Shown piece by piece: positions 21,125 through 33,294 of a stretch of DNA of 64,000 nucleotides. The DNA is from Linanthus parryae (taxonomy: Eukaryota; Streptophyta; Magnoliopsida; Ericales; Polemoniaceae), in the NCBI GenBank assembly GCA_023055425.1, contig JALGPY010000013.1, positions 13,553,735 to 13,617,734 on the forward strand, read 5' to 3'. Below the pieces are notes generated by a model that ran no database searches, was not told where the DNA came from, and saw only the letters and a list, made by a program, of their open reading frames with translations. The position numbers and the translations under genes are program-made. Position 1 is the stretch's first letter. Each line of letters starts with the position of its first letter.

Positions 21125-22620
21125 GGTAACATCCCAAAATTACGAGTGCCCTCCACCCATATTGATGAGCTACATTGGGAATGGTAGGACCGTGATTCTT
21201 AGCTAGTACAACCCGCGATAACCAAAGACAGAATTATTTTCATAAAATCCAACAAAAAGTTTGAAAATACATTATTTGCTAAATGTAAACTTGCTAATAG
21301 TACTTGTTTTCTAATGAGCCATAATTCCTAGTTTTTCCGTCTTCTTGTGTGTTCCCCACCTCAAAGATAACCTGTGGATTTTAAAATAGACAAAGTCGGT
21401 CACAGAAAATTGTTTGAATCAGTAAAACTGAGTAAGCAACACACTACATTATGTAAAACGAGTTTTAAGGCACGGTGAAGTAAAATCGTATTGAGATTAG
21501 TCTTTACATATGGCTGGACATAAATAAGAGCTCCAGCAGGTACGATGTAACACAGGGGGTCACAATGAAATAACAAAACGGTACATTCTAGGGTCTCTGA
21601 AATCCTATTTCACCCGAGCATTCATTTACATGCTCAGTGACTGCTTAGTATGTCATTCCCCGCTCTAACACATAACTATAAGGCCTTAAGTGTCGACACC
21701 CCTATACTGCAGTGACCCTTACAAGCATAGGGAGCTCACTGTAGTTTTCACAATAAACAATGAGGTTCGTCGTCAGCGCTCCCGACCTTAGCCATAACAT
21801 AAATATAAAGGAGGTTCGCCTACAACGCCTCCGATCGTAGCCACAACATATAAATAAAGGAGGATCGCCTACAACGTCTCTTGCCGTAGCCAAAACATAA
21901 CAACCATGTACTGATGTACATCTCCCTAATCTTATTAGAGGTACATTATTAATTGTGTCTAAAAGTAATTTCCAAACGGGATAATCAAAGCAAGTTCTCA
22001 AAATAGGGATTTTTCTCACAGTAATACACACACAAAACACACATTTTGAATGTAAGGACTGCACATGTGTACTTATTTGGATCGAAGAGAGCTCGTCACA
22101 CGAAAGCAAGCGAAGTCCTCGTAATACAGATCCTCCACAAATTCGTTGTCTACGAACTCGTCGTCTACAATAACAATTATTCATATTCAATACGTTGCTA
22201 ACATGACAATAATGCACACAAAGTACTATATGCAATGCAAGCGTAACTCCACTAACCTCCAAAAACTAAAACACAAGTTCAGCAATTCAATTTAATAAGA
22301 GAATGGTTGTTTACAAAAATAAAGTTCCACTAAACAAAAGTTTATTTAATATTCTTAAAAATTACTTAATTTGAGAAACTAGATTCTTTATATATAAGTG
22401 ATGAATCTGAATTAAACAAAATATTAATATTAAAATTTATGAAAACTTGTGTATTCTTCTCTAAATTGGGTAGACCCGAAAAGTTATTATTTACGAAAAA
22501 TGTCATTATTTCTGAAATTAGAAACTTAAGATATGATATATATAGATATATAATACAAAATAAAATCATAATTAAATAAAAAATATATAATAAGTAGAAG
22601 TTAATAATCCTTCTATTACC
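21125..22620 (-). mobile_element. probable gypsy (chromovirus-type) solo LTR
   Basis: The minus-strand texture matches chromovirus LTRs: an AT-rich start with 'TTTATTTAATTATG' (about 22580), a GC-richer middle with 'AAAACTACAGTGAGCTCCC' (about 21745-21727), and an end 'TTTTGGGATGTTACC' near 21127-21141. No gag-pol adjoins it. Exact ends and target duplication were not found, so this rests on overall resemblance. Confidence 0.4.
21751..21905. repeat. three tandem ~50-bp repeats
   Basis: Three copies with the core 'GGAGGTTCGCCTACAACG' / 'CGTAGCCACAACATA', period 49-51 bp, start near 21755, 21806 and 21855. They lie within the probable gypsy LTR. Confidence 0.8.
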
Positions 22621-23815
22621 TTAATATAATTATAAGACACTAGATAAGTATGTCTAATACTACTACTACTACTTTCCGTACCACCATCAGACCACACACA
22701 TCACCCCCAAACCCTTCTATGTTCCTTCTTCTTCACTCCCTCCTCGATACTCGACACCACACACACTTGCACATCACCCACGCATAGACAGACCCGCACA
22801 ATGCAAAAACTCTTACATATTTACTTATACATGTATGTATATATAATCGTGTATGCAAAGGAAGAAAAATGAAGAAGAATAGAGTTACCGTTTGGAAAAC
22901 GGGAAAGCTTGGGACAACGGAGACAATGGGACTTCCGGTAGCTACCTGCTTCTACAGCTCGTTGGAGGCAAAGGGTGTCGGAGCTGGCGGAACGGCGGGG
23001 CAGAGGTCATTGGACCTGGGCTTCGGCTTCGTCGGCTGGGTTTTCTCGGCTGGGTTTCAGGGCCGTCTCAAGGATTTTAGGGGCCTTAGGAAAATTTTAT
23101 AACTGGGGCCCTTAGATACAGTAGAAATATTCCCTAAAAAATACAGTAGAAATATAGCATCACTTAATTAAAAGAAATCTTCCATTTTTAGATGCAAATA
23201 AATTAATCAAACTGTCAAAATTAAAACTTTAAGCATTTCCTTCTCAATTGATAGTGTCAATCTTATGGCCGCGATTCCCTTCTCAATTAATAGTGTAGCT
23301 AATCCCGTCAATCTTGTGGTCGTGATCGTAACTAAGATTTTATTAAGAAAAACAATAATTTAATAAAATGATTGAGTGACGGAAGTAAACAAAAATAGTA
23401 AAAGCTAAGAAAATATTAAAAATTAAGAAAATAATCATTTAAAACTAGAAAATTTAAGAACCGCAAAACTAGTAATAGGAACGATAGAGCCTGGATTTCT
23501 ATAGAATGTAAAACCGGTGAACTCAAAAGAACGGAGGAAGAAATGATTGAGTTAGGGAGTATTTCTTCGAATTGAAATGAGCTTGAACAAGTACTTCTGG
23601 CTTGAGTTGTTGAGCTTGAACATTTCTTCGAATTGAAAAAAGTGGGTTGCTAAAGATATATTGAGAGTGAAGCAAAAGAAATACCAATGGGTGTCTAAAG
23701 AAATTGCAACGGTAAAAAAGATCACTATTAATGTTTATAAAAATTTAACATTCCCATAGATTTTATAGGAATTGTTAGTTGTTGATTGATAATCATAATT
23801 CTACATCTCTCAAAT
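22621..23815. other. intergenic sequence with no supported gene
   Basis: It contains an ACT triplet tract (about 22657-22673), CA-rich sequence, and a GC-rich island at 22890-23060. The island holds a 77-codon plus ORF (22869-23102) without recognisable domains. From 23058 the text 'CAGGGCCGTCTCAAGG' resembles the terminus of a hAT-type transposon, but no partner end was found. Decayed AT-rich sequence follows. Confidence 0.4.
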
Positions 23816-23837
23816 ATATATATATATATATATATAT

Positions 23838-25284
23838 AAAAGACATTCGCACCCTGGTTGGATGGGTTATATACAAAAACAACCCTGTTGTTTGGGGATA
23901 TACAAAAATCACCCCTGGCAGTGGACGGAAGGTAACGGAACCCTCACAGAGGGGTAAAAAGACATATTTACCCTACCAATGAAATAAAATTACACAGTAT
24001 TTAATCATTTCTTCTCACCCTCTTCCCATTTTTTCTAACCCTATTCTCTCTTTTCCTCCCTCTCTCTTCCTCTTGTTCCAACTCCCAACCCAGGAGAAAA
24101 CAAACCCCTTCTCTTCTTTTTCCTGCAAAAAAAAATGAACAACAGGCTCATAATCACCAGAGCCGCCAACCCACGAATCGAAATCCCAACGACCATCCCA
24201 GTAGTAACACTCGACGAACTCATCGGCGACGAGGATGACGTTAATGGGTTTTTTTCTAATGAAGATCTGGTGGGTGGCGGCGGAGATCTCAAAATTCCCG
24301 GCGGCGACGGCGGAGAAGGAGTCACCAGTGTGTTCGAAGATGACCCAGATGGTGGCGGCGGCAATGTCATTGGCGGTGAAGCTCTAGCGGCAGGCGACGA
24401 CGAAGTTGTGTTTGTCGAAGGCGGAGATGTCCCTCCTTCCATCACCGCCATATCCTCCTCTCCTTCTGCAAGACTCGAGCTCTAGCTGCCTGTTCTTCTT
24501 TATCACCCTTCTTCTTCGTCTCCCTCAATCGACCTCAACAAGGGCACATATAGGTGAATCAGCCACAACTTCAGCAAGAATGGCAAAGACTTAGGTGCAC
24601 CTATGGGATATTTTAGGCATCATTGTATCCCTATCAAGCTTTGATTTGTTTTTTCCCTTCACCATTCTGCTGTTGGCACTCTGTCGAGCTCCATAGCTCC
24701 ATCTGAATCTGCGCTATTTTGAAGGTTTGATCGATTTAGTTGAACTTTATGTCTGCTTGATTGTTCGTATATCCATGGATTGTGATGATTTTTTGTGATT
24801 TGGTCTTGTTCATCGTAATAGGAGATCTAATTTGATTTGCGGACTATTCTAAGATATATCACCACGCAAAAATTGATTTTTTGATCTATATGTTCTTCAA
24901 TTGGAGCGAACTGTGTGTTTGAACATTCAATTTCTTTTTAAGTGGTAAAGTGATTTGGGTTTACTGGTGTTTATTTGGTTTTGGACCATCTGAGTTTGGA
25001 TAGTAATGGTGATGGATGAATTTGTATTTTGATTTTAGACCATTGGTGGTGGTGTTGCTGGTGGGGGTGAAGAACGCCAAGAACAACAATAACAATGTGG
25101 TATGAACATTTATGTAAGTTCACCCTTTCAAGGGTATAATGGTCCCAAAAAACTTTGATTTAACAAAAGGGTGTTATTTGTCTAACGTCCATCCAGTGAC
25201 AAGGGGGGTTTTTTGTATATCCCCGAACAACAGGGGGTTTTTGTATATAACCCATCTAACGAGGGTGAAAAATGTCTTTTACCC
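23838..25284. mobile_element. TIR transposon, probable Pack-MULE carrying a PERK gene fragment
   Basis: About 100-bp terminal inverted repeats lie at 23838-23945 and about 25180-25284. Both read inward AAAGACATT..CACCC, 'TGGGTTATATACAAAAAC', 'CCCTGTTGTT.GGGGATATAC'. They are about 85% alike by eye. It sits in a TA microsatellite (23817-23838 and after 25284), which hides any 9-bp target duplication. No transposase is encoded, so it is non-autonomous. The interior carries a copy of plant PERK coding sequence (24041-24451, minus). Mutator-like assignment is inferred from long TIRs plus gene capture. Confidence 0.75.
24041..24451 (-). pseudogene. captured PERK-type receptor kinase N-terminus
   Basis: 136 codons from MAVMEGGTSPPSTN. 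Residues 8-80 are a Ser/Pro/Thr-rich extracellular domain with SPPP and PSPPSPP repeats. Residues about 85-110 form a single membrane span 'VVGISIRGLAALVIMSLLF', followed by the basic stop-transfer 'CRKKKRR'. This arrangement is diagnostic of proline-rich extensin-like receptor kinases (PERKs), which sense the cell wall. The kinase domain is absent: sequence diverges just after KKKRR and the frame ends at 24041. Being inside a TIR transposon it is a transduplicated fragment, not a host gene; transcription is unknown. Confidence 0.75.
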
Positions 25285-25439
25285 TATATATATACATATA
25301 TATATACACACACACTCACCAACTGAAAGTACATATCATTTAAAAACGTCCTGATAAGTTTGTTTTGTAAACAAATCTCCTAACAATAACAACTAATTAA
25401 TTTCTTCATTTAGACTTATCACTTCCTTTCTCTCTTAAT

Positions 25440-25863
25440 CATAAATTTTCTTACAGTCTTCTAAAATAAGTCCAAGCGAACGGAGGCTCTTGACAGAAGG
25501 TGATGGCCAACCCAACGAGAGCTCTTGAAAAGGGTAACGGAGTCCATATTGTTAACGAGAAGAAGAAAATCAAAGCTTTACCGGATGTCCACAAGAGAAA
25601 CCGGTAACTCCAAGGAAGCTGAAGGAAAAGAGAACAGCCGGAGATCATACGGATGCCACAACCAGCCCCTTAGCGAAAAATAAATAGGATCCAAAAATCC
25701 CCACATCCCGAAGGAACAAAGGGGACAAGCAGGAAGGAGCCTAAGTTAGAGGAGTGAGTAACAAACCAATTTCTAATATACAGATTCCACCCATGGAATT
25801 GGGCGCCGAAAAGACCCAAAACGCACAATTTGAAGTGTCCGCGAAGCATCACTGCCAGGAACA
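25440..25863 (+). other. LINE inter-ORF region
   Basis: Decayed sequence upstream of the LINE endonuclease at 25864. Short plus-strand frames are basic and low-complexity (like an ORF1 tail) but interrupted by stops. No DUF4283 or zinc knuckle is seen. Confidence 0.4.
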
Positions 25864-26474
25864 ATGAGTGTAATAAGTTGGAACGTTTGGGGACTTGGGA
25901 ACCCCCGAAACATTCTACCAATTTGCGACCTTGTGAGAAGGCGCAATCCCACTATGGTTTTCTTGATGGAGACCAGATTGTATGCATCCGCGATGGAGTC
26001 GATTAGTTACAAATTGGGTTTCGTAAGTGGCTATTACGTCGACTGCGAGGACCGGAGAGGTGGTTTGGGTATGTTTTGTTCTCGTGAGCTCTCTTTCTTC
26101 TTGATCAATTACTCTAAGTGTCATATCAAGGGCTACGTTTTTCGGCCGAATTCAACAAATAGTTAGGTACTTACGGGCTTGTACGGGGACTCATTTCGTA
26201 GAGAAAGAAAGCACTCTTGCAAATTGCTAGGGCGGCTAAATCCAAAGAACAAGCGTGGTTTGTGTTGGGGGACTTCAAAGTCATAGCCTCAAGTTCGAAA
26301 AGGGAAGGTGGGAGACAATTGACTGTCAAGAAAATTGAGGGATTTAGGTGGGTTATTAGTCGGCCGGAACTCCATGATCTTGGCTTTGTGGGAAATCAAT
26401 TCACTTGGGCGAATAATAGACCAGGCGGAAATTCATTTTGTGAGAGGATTGACATAGTTTTTGCCTCAGATAGT
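25864..26474 (+). pseudogene. LINE ORF2 endonuclease (truncated by element E)
   Basis: It starts MSVISWNVWGLGNPRN and contains 'NPTMVFLMETRL', then after a stop at 26164-26166 and a frame change 'AWFVLGDFKVIA', 'LHDLGFVGNQFTWANNR' and 'CERID'. These are the successive motifs of the L1-type AP endonuclease (metal-binding N and E, GDFN-like, Y/FTW, RLDR-like). The LINE would nick target DNA for target-primed reverse transcription. The coding sequence stops near 26474, where a different sequence (element E LTR) begins. Confidence 0.88.
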
Positions 26475-27203
26475 TGTGTAAGTTCACAGTCTATTTCAAG
26501 GCCTTTGAAACAACACATCAATTCACAGCATCAACTCAAGGGGATTTTTTCTTCTTATTTGATCTCTATTCTCCTTTGATTGATTATGCCTTATTTGATT
26601 ATGAAAGACAAACTAATCTGATGTTTGATCATAAATTAATCTCACTGTTTGACTGAGTTTTTGCAGGATTTACTAGCTACCTATTTTGCAGGAACTTTTA
26701 CCTAACTTGTCTATATGCAGAAAAGGAAATCCAACTTGTAGATGAATCCTACTCTTATGGAAACATGTCTGGACTTTCCTAAGACCTGCAGATAGAAGAT
26801 CAGATCAATATCTTTGAAGAAACTGAGCAACTAGCCATTGGGATTGAACTATTAAGGAGTCAAAGATATGCTGCTTGTATTTAGGAAATTTTGTTGAAAG
26901 AAGATCCTGTATATTATGCATTTCAAACAAGCAGAATAACGAGACTGTTGAGAGAATTCGCACACCACTTTTGCAGAAACATTAAAACACTATCAAGTAT
27001 TGAAAAGCAACAAAGAGGAAGAATCTATTCACACAATCCAAACATCAGAAGAGCACTGCAGACTTAACTGCATCACTATGTTTCATGTATTCATCATTCT
27101 ATACTTCATTTGTATATCATCCTGTTAATACTTATCTTAATCTCATGGTGTTGTTCAAGATGAACAACAAGAAATTCTTATTGACTCAGATAGCTAGAGC
27201 AGG
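26475..27203 (+). repeat. Element E 5' LTR, first part
   Basis: Non-coding AT-rich sequence that cannot be compared with a second LTR. The final five bases (27199-27203, GCAGG) are the left target duplication of element G. The LTR continues at 34953-35408. Confidence 0.6.
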
Positions 27204-28860
27204 TGATATCACCTTTTAGGAGCTATAATTCTTTAGCATTTACCACATGATAATATGTATTTTGAGAATGATTTGAGTCCAATGTTAGAGATTATAGGTC
27301 GTTTTATCACTTGTTGCTACCATGTGCTATATTGTTAGTCCGGGCGTTTCCATGCATATTTTATTGTTATTTGTCAAATATAATCGCTTGGTATGTTTTT
27401 TCATGTTTTTTTGGCAGGGACGGATGCTAATCGATTGATAGGAGTCATGGAACGAACTTCGGAAACAACGGGAGCTCAAGTGGAGTCAAGAGAAGCCGAA
27501 TTGGAGGAGCTTGGATGACCAGTCTGCACTCTTTTGATCGTAGCCGGAGTTCTACAAATAATTTGGAGGTGTGACCAGTGCCAAATGAAATTAGACTCAG
27601 AGAGCTTTCTAATGATAGGTCACGGAGCTAAATCCGAGTTCGCACGAAAAGGATATGGCCTAGTGAAGTCAGGAGCAGATTTCAGGAGCCTATTGTGCTA
27701 TTACTGAAGACTTCTGCGGGTTATGAAGGAAGGACGACCGAGGAACGAAAATAATCATCATTCACGCATCCAGAGAGCCACGAAGAAGGAGGAGAGCAAG
27801 GAGACTCCATTGGGAGCAACCTCAAGCAAGGAGAAGAGCCCAGATCGCGCCAATCTTCACGATTTCTAGCGTTTGATCTCTTCTTCTCTCTTTTAATCAC
27901 TTTTATGGAGAAACTTTGTTGTGTTACTACGATTTCTAGTAGTAGCTAGACGTTTTGCTAGGCTTCTCTAGAAAGCCTAGGGTTTATGTAGACAATATGT
28001 TTTTCGGATTTTAGACTTGTCTCATGCTTTTTGATTTGATCTATTGGATGACATTTGATTTCATGAACTTGTTGAAGATCTTAGTCTATTGACACGGCTA
28101 GGGTAGGAATTGATAATTTATGAATCTTCGTGTTCTTCATAGATTGTAATTGTGCTTAAAATTAATATTTGTTTTAGCTAATTGTTCATTTGTTGTTCTT
28201 AATCCTTGGCAAGAATGGCGTAATTAACCGGACTTGTTAAATAGCTAGCGAGTGGTTGAGAGCGACTTAGACCTAGTTGTGATGAGATATGAACAACAAT
28301 CCTTAATCACTGAGACTTAGAAGAGAAGTGTGTGGGATTGGCCTTAGTGGGTAGATTCGGTAGGAGATAGTGAGGTGTTCGTGTGGTGGTGGTCTGAGAG
28401 GACATCATTCCGTGCACTGTCGTTATCCTACTAGAGCGGACCGGTAGATGTAGGTGGATCGACAGGACACCAAGTAAACCGTAACGTAGAACGATATGAG
28501 ACCGAGAGGAGATTGTCAAAACTATTACCCGGCTTAACTAGAATAGGATTAACGTGTTACATAGCTATTCCGAAAATTGTCTACAGCCCTAGGTGATCTA
28601 GAGATTGCCTAGTTTCTCCTTATTTGTTTAATAAATTAAAAAACCCAAAAATATTATTTAGTTGTTATTTTATTTCAGTCACCTGTTTGAGAGTGACAAA
28701 TGTTTCAATCACAATTCTTCCTCCTAGTTACCGTACTCTTAAATAATAACTAATTAAATACTCTCAAGCTTGTCCTCGTGGGATCGATAACTCGGTGTTG
28801 AAATACCACCCCTATATTACTTGATCGTGCACTTGCGCATACACGTAATAAATCGTGTCA
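27204..28860 (+). repeat. Element G 5' LTR
   Basis: 1,657 bp, closely matching 33295-34952. It begins TG and ends CA. Confidence 0.93.
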
Positions 28861-28866
28861 AGTTTT

Positions 28867-28884
28867 TGGCGCCGTTGCCGGGGA
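28867..28884 (+). other. Element G primer-binding site
   Basis: TGGCGCCGTTGCCGGGGA, six bases past the LTR. This is the standard Athila-lineage priming sequence (attributed to tRNA-Asp). Confidence 0.92.
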
Positions 28885-29018
28885 CAGCGGTAGATTATTT
28901 AGTTAGGAGTTAGTTTAGTGTACTTTTCTTTTAGTTTGTTTTATTTTGTTTCTATCTCTGTGCTTCACGGGTTTCTTGTGAGTTTGTTTTTGCAGGAACA
29001 CAGGAAGCAGGAGACGTA

Positions 29019-29960
29019 ATGAGCATGTGGAGCGACGAGGATTATGTGGGGATCTCTGATTAACCCTACTACTGTGCTAAATGCAGAGTTTGGCACAATG
29101 ATGACACATGCTCAATGATTTGGTTCTACAAATGCAAGAAGGATCACAAGTATGAAGACGCATGCATATTCGATCCACCACAGCTTCATCAGCATCAAGA
29201 GGACTCATCAGCAAGCATGGAAGACTTTCACAATATTATGGGGGAGATCCAAGCGCACATCACAAGGATGCCCCTTATTACAGATGAGCCACAAGAGGAG
29301 CCTGTGCCACATGCCATTGAGCCTCTAATCGAGCCTCTATGGTCACCATCACAAGATGGCTCGGATGAACCTCATTGGCTACCAGCTGTCCTAGAGATGC
29401 AAAGGACACTTATGGCTAGGATGGAGAAAGAACGAGAATCCGCATCTTAAGCTGCAGTCGTGGAAGAAGAGATACATGAGCCGAGCGAAGAATGCAATGT
29501 CCATGAACCATTGGTGGACTCTGCCATTTATGAGGAATCAGACTCTGATTCAGACTGGGGTGGAGTTGTGTGTGCAACAATAGAGGAGGTGATTCTCGCT
29601 GCAAGGAAATCTCAAATTATCTTACAGCCTTGGCATGATTGGGATGACACATACATTGAGAGCTTGTGGGGTGCTGATGATGAAGCTGATGGAACACTTG
29701 TGATTGTTGCTATTGAGGATTTGGAAATAAGTAAGTGTGGGGGTGTGCGTGAACTGCATGCATTGACTGAAGATCATTTAGCACCAAAGGAGTACTACTG
29801 GGATGATTTCATGGCCAGAGACTCATTTGAGCCCAGTGGAACTTTGTGGAAGTTGATCAAGAGGATCAAGTGCAAGATGAAAAGAGTCGGCTTCTACAAT
29901 TGCTCACCATCTTCTTTCCACAGGGGTGCACCTCGTGAGAAGAAAGGTATTGAGAAATGA
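29019..29960 (+). pseudogene. Element G ORF: Cys/His-rich acidic protein of unknown function
   Basis: One frame of 314 codons starts MSMWSDEDYVGISD, with stops at 29061-29063 and 29448-29450. After the first stop comes CAKCRVWHNDDTC, a C-x2-C-x3-H-x4-C zinc-knuckle-like motif. A second Cys/His cluster (KCKKDHKYEDAC) follows ten residues later. The rest is strongly acidic, with 'ESDSDSDWGG', and ends in a basic segment 'LIKRIKCKMKR'. It does not resemble Athila Gag (compare 61656-62693), protease or polymerase. It is the only coding region in the element, so a role in RNA or particle binding is possible but unproven. Confidence 0.6.
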
Positions 29961-32900
29961 TGGTGGAAGAAGAATAATTGGAGAGTTAAGCATCCTTCAC
30001 TATCCTAGACGGTTGAGGTAACCGGGTCGGGCCGTCGACCTTAAATTACAAGCGCTTCTTGGGAGGCAACCCAATGTAGAGTAGAGTTTGATATTTTGTT
30101 TCGTTTTTGTTTTTGAGTTCTCCATATTTGATTGTGAGGGGTGAGATAGAGTTTTTTAATAGTTTCTATGAGTGTGCAGGACACAGGTACCGAAGAACTC
30201 TCCGGATTCCCATTCTTGATGCATGTGCATGATTTTGCACGCAAAACGAGGAACAACTAGCTAACCGGTAGCATTGAGCTTGATAAAGAAGCTAATCAAG
30301 GTTGAGTAGTAGCCAATTATTCATGAGTAGCATGGTAGCAAGTTGGAGTATCGGGGTTGCACGCATCGGAATCCGGAGTGAAAATAAAGTTCAAGAGCTT
30401 TGGAGGCGAGATTCTTTGCAAAAGAGAGATAATTTGAGAAGAAATGGAAAATATCTTGGTTTGGGAATTTTCTTGTCAAAAATGGATTCCTCGTCGAGTG
30501 TGGAGTCCAACAGTTCAAGAATCGCGCGAATCGAATACCGGATGAAGAAATTAGAGCAAAAACAAAGCGGGCGAAAAGCAGTGATTTCGGCACCCATTTC
30601 GGGCCGAAATGGGGGCCGAAATCAATGCATTTCGGCCCGAAATAAAACATGCTCACTTCTTTGAAAAGCTACAGTGATTTCGGGCTCCATTTCGGGCCGA
30701 AATGGGTGGTGAAATCGGGTAGATTGGTCCGATTTTGGGGGGTGTTTTTTGGTATTTTCTTGATTGTTTAATGCCCAATCCGGCTATATAGGGTAAAAAC
30801 ACCCCAAACTTGGATCAAACCCCACTTTTCTTCATCTTATTCTTCCCAAACCTTCAAGAACACCCATACATCCATACACCCAAATTTTCAAAACTCAACC
30901 AAATTCAAAAATTTTTGTTGGGTTTTACTCCTTGCAAACCCAACAACAACATTAAATCTTTAGTTTTTGAAAGATAGGGATTTTTTTGAGTGTGGGAGAA
31001 TTCAAAGGGGGAGATCTCCAAGAACTTAATCTTCCTATTCATCGCTTTGGAGGGGATTCGGCCAACGCTCAAAGAGGAACTTAAGACGAGGACACCGAGG
31101 AGCTTAAGGAGGTACTCATGCCTTCACTAGCTCGTGTTTACGAAATATTTGGTACAATTTTCTCTCTCTCGGCTTTAGTTCTTGCTTAGGCACTCTTAGG
31201 GCTTAATTTATTGAAAAAATTTACTTGCTCATACTTGGATTATTGGATACTTGTTTAGCTCACTCCGACTAGACCTCACCTGCACTCACTTCGACTTGAC
31301 CCACCGGCCCTATGCTTGAGCAGCCGAGTCCTCTTTATTTCACCTTATATTTCGTTGAGGAAAACGAAGCGCTTAAGTGTGGGGGAGCTTTTATCTATCC
31401 GCTAGTTAGCCATTGCATAGCCTTGTTACATGTAGTTTAGAAAGTTGCTTTTGCATGTAGATGTCGAGTCGGTTAGTTTTGCATGTGCACGTTTATTTTA
31501 TGCATTGTATATTATTGTTGCACTTTTATTTATTGAGTCCACCTACCATACTTTTTTGGTTAGTCGAGTTCGCCAGTTACATATAGTGTCGGGAAAAAAA
31601 ACAACAAAATTAAAAATTCAAGAAAAACCCTAAAAATTTAAATTTTTTGAGAAAGGGCAATTGAAGAGAGTAAGCGTGGAGAGGGCTCAATGATAGTATT
31701 CTCTAGGTAGTATGAAAATCTGAGGTGAGGTAGACAGGCGAGACTCTGGATTAGGAAGACTTATAGGTCCAATGCACTTGAGAGTTGTGAGTAGCTGTCT
31801 CTCAAACTAGTTATCCTACTAGCGCTACACCACCGTCACTTAGGTAGTCGTCAACCCTCCTCGAAGTGGCAACGGAACAGTTGTGCGAGTGATTTTTATG
31901 GGTACCTCACGTCCCGTCTCCATCGCCTAGGTCCACTAGTTACCCCAATTTGATCCATTTACCCCTTTTATTCACAGCCTCTAGCCTAGGAAGTCGTTCC
32001 TTGTGACTCCTATCACTAGTTAGAATGGTTCCTTCCTATGCGTCATGATAGAGGGAGTTGAGTTAGGGAGGTTCGGTGAGGGTGAGCTGATTTGATACAT
32101 CTTGAGTGGACATTCTTACATGTCATCTTTTGAGGGGATGTGAGGGTGAGTTAGAGACGGCAGCACACTTCGGTGTGGCGGTGAGTCGTGTCCATACACC
32201 ACGATCACAGGTGGAGTGCCGTAGTGCGTGACAATTTTTCCGCACGATATGGGGTGGGAGTTGGTTGATCTTATAGGAGGACGTGCTTGCACTTCATTCA
32301 TATTTTCTACATCTTAGGTGATGAGGAGGATTGGTTGGATTTAGCATGTTTACACATTGACTATCGGGTTCGAGATATGCTTTACATCGAGTGTGGGGGT
32401 GTCGACATATATTTTATTACATTGTTTTATTTGACACATTCCACCCCCACATTATCTATATTGATTTGATCTCCTTGGATATTGTATCATCATTGGTGGC
32501 TCCATGTGCTTATTGAGAATGAAATTGAAAAAAAAAAAGAATTGAAAAAAAAATAGAAAGTTGAAATTGAAATGGAATACGGAGCCGGAAATTAAACTTC
32601 ATGAAGACCGAGGAGATTAGCTATTGTTCGACATCACTTCTTCACATTTGTGGCCGCGAGAACGGCGTTACACCAAGATTGAGGGAATGAGGGCCGGAGT
32701 AGTTAGTTCGGTGGGGTTCCTTGGATTTTGGTGAGGGAGTGTGAGAATGGGTTTTGTGAGTTGTATCACGACGTCTAGGACTGCGCTTCTAAATATCTTA
32801 TCCTACCCGTCCTAAAGCCGTCAACAATTGAAACCCGTGGATAAATAGCTCGGATGGTAAGTGCTAGGGATATGTTTGATGAGTGTGCGGAAGCAACTTA

Positions 32901-33280
32901 TTTTGTGCTCGTGCCCGTTCTGTCTGACGAAACTGGCCGCAAGTTCTACCAATCACCAAAGTTATATAATCTTATAGGGGATCTGAGAGCCTTATGACAT
33001 GCCGGTTTGTTCTTTGATATTGCCCAATCTCTAACAAGAAAAAGAAAAAATATGTTCTTTAATTCCTTGCATTGAACATACTTGAGTTGCATTGTACATA
33101 TCATGTAGTTTGCATAGTCGTGTATTTGTGTATTGAGTCGTGAGTCGTGTTGGCTAGAGGAAAGTTAAGTATGCAAAGTGGTGGGGTATGCATTGGTTTG
33201 GTTTGGTTTTGGTATGTATGCAATGTCTCAAGTGTGGGGTGTTGTGTGCTTCATTGTTGCTCGAGACGAGCAAGAGAGTA
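29961..33280 (+). other. Element G non-coding interior
   Basis: No coding potential. It contains the conserved 'GGGAGGCAACCCAA' post-ORF motif (30060-30073) and a cluster of 'TTTCGGGCCGAAAT' half-palindromes (30583-30720). There are repeated 'AGTGTGGGGG' purine tracts near 31375, 32389, 33229 and 33280. AT-rich A-runs near 32526-32560 are probably slippage. Confidence 0.65.
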
Positions 33281-33294
33281 AGTGTGGGGGAGTT

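Noticed and set aside
21702..22262. 186-codon minus-strand ORF
   Set aside because: Its translation is Cys/Arg-rich, follows the 50-bp tandem repeats, and shows no domain; best explained as chance openness in a non-coding LTR.
22869..23102. 77-codon plus ORF in a GC island as a host gene
   Set aside because: Short, Gly-rich, and its 3' end runs into transposon-end-like sequence; not enough support.
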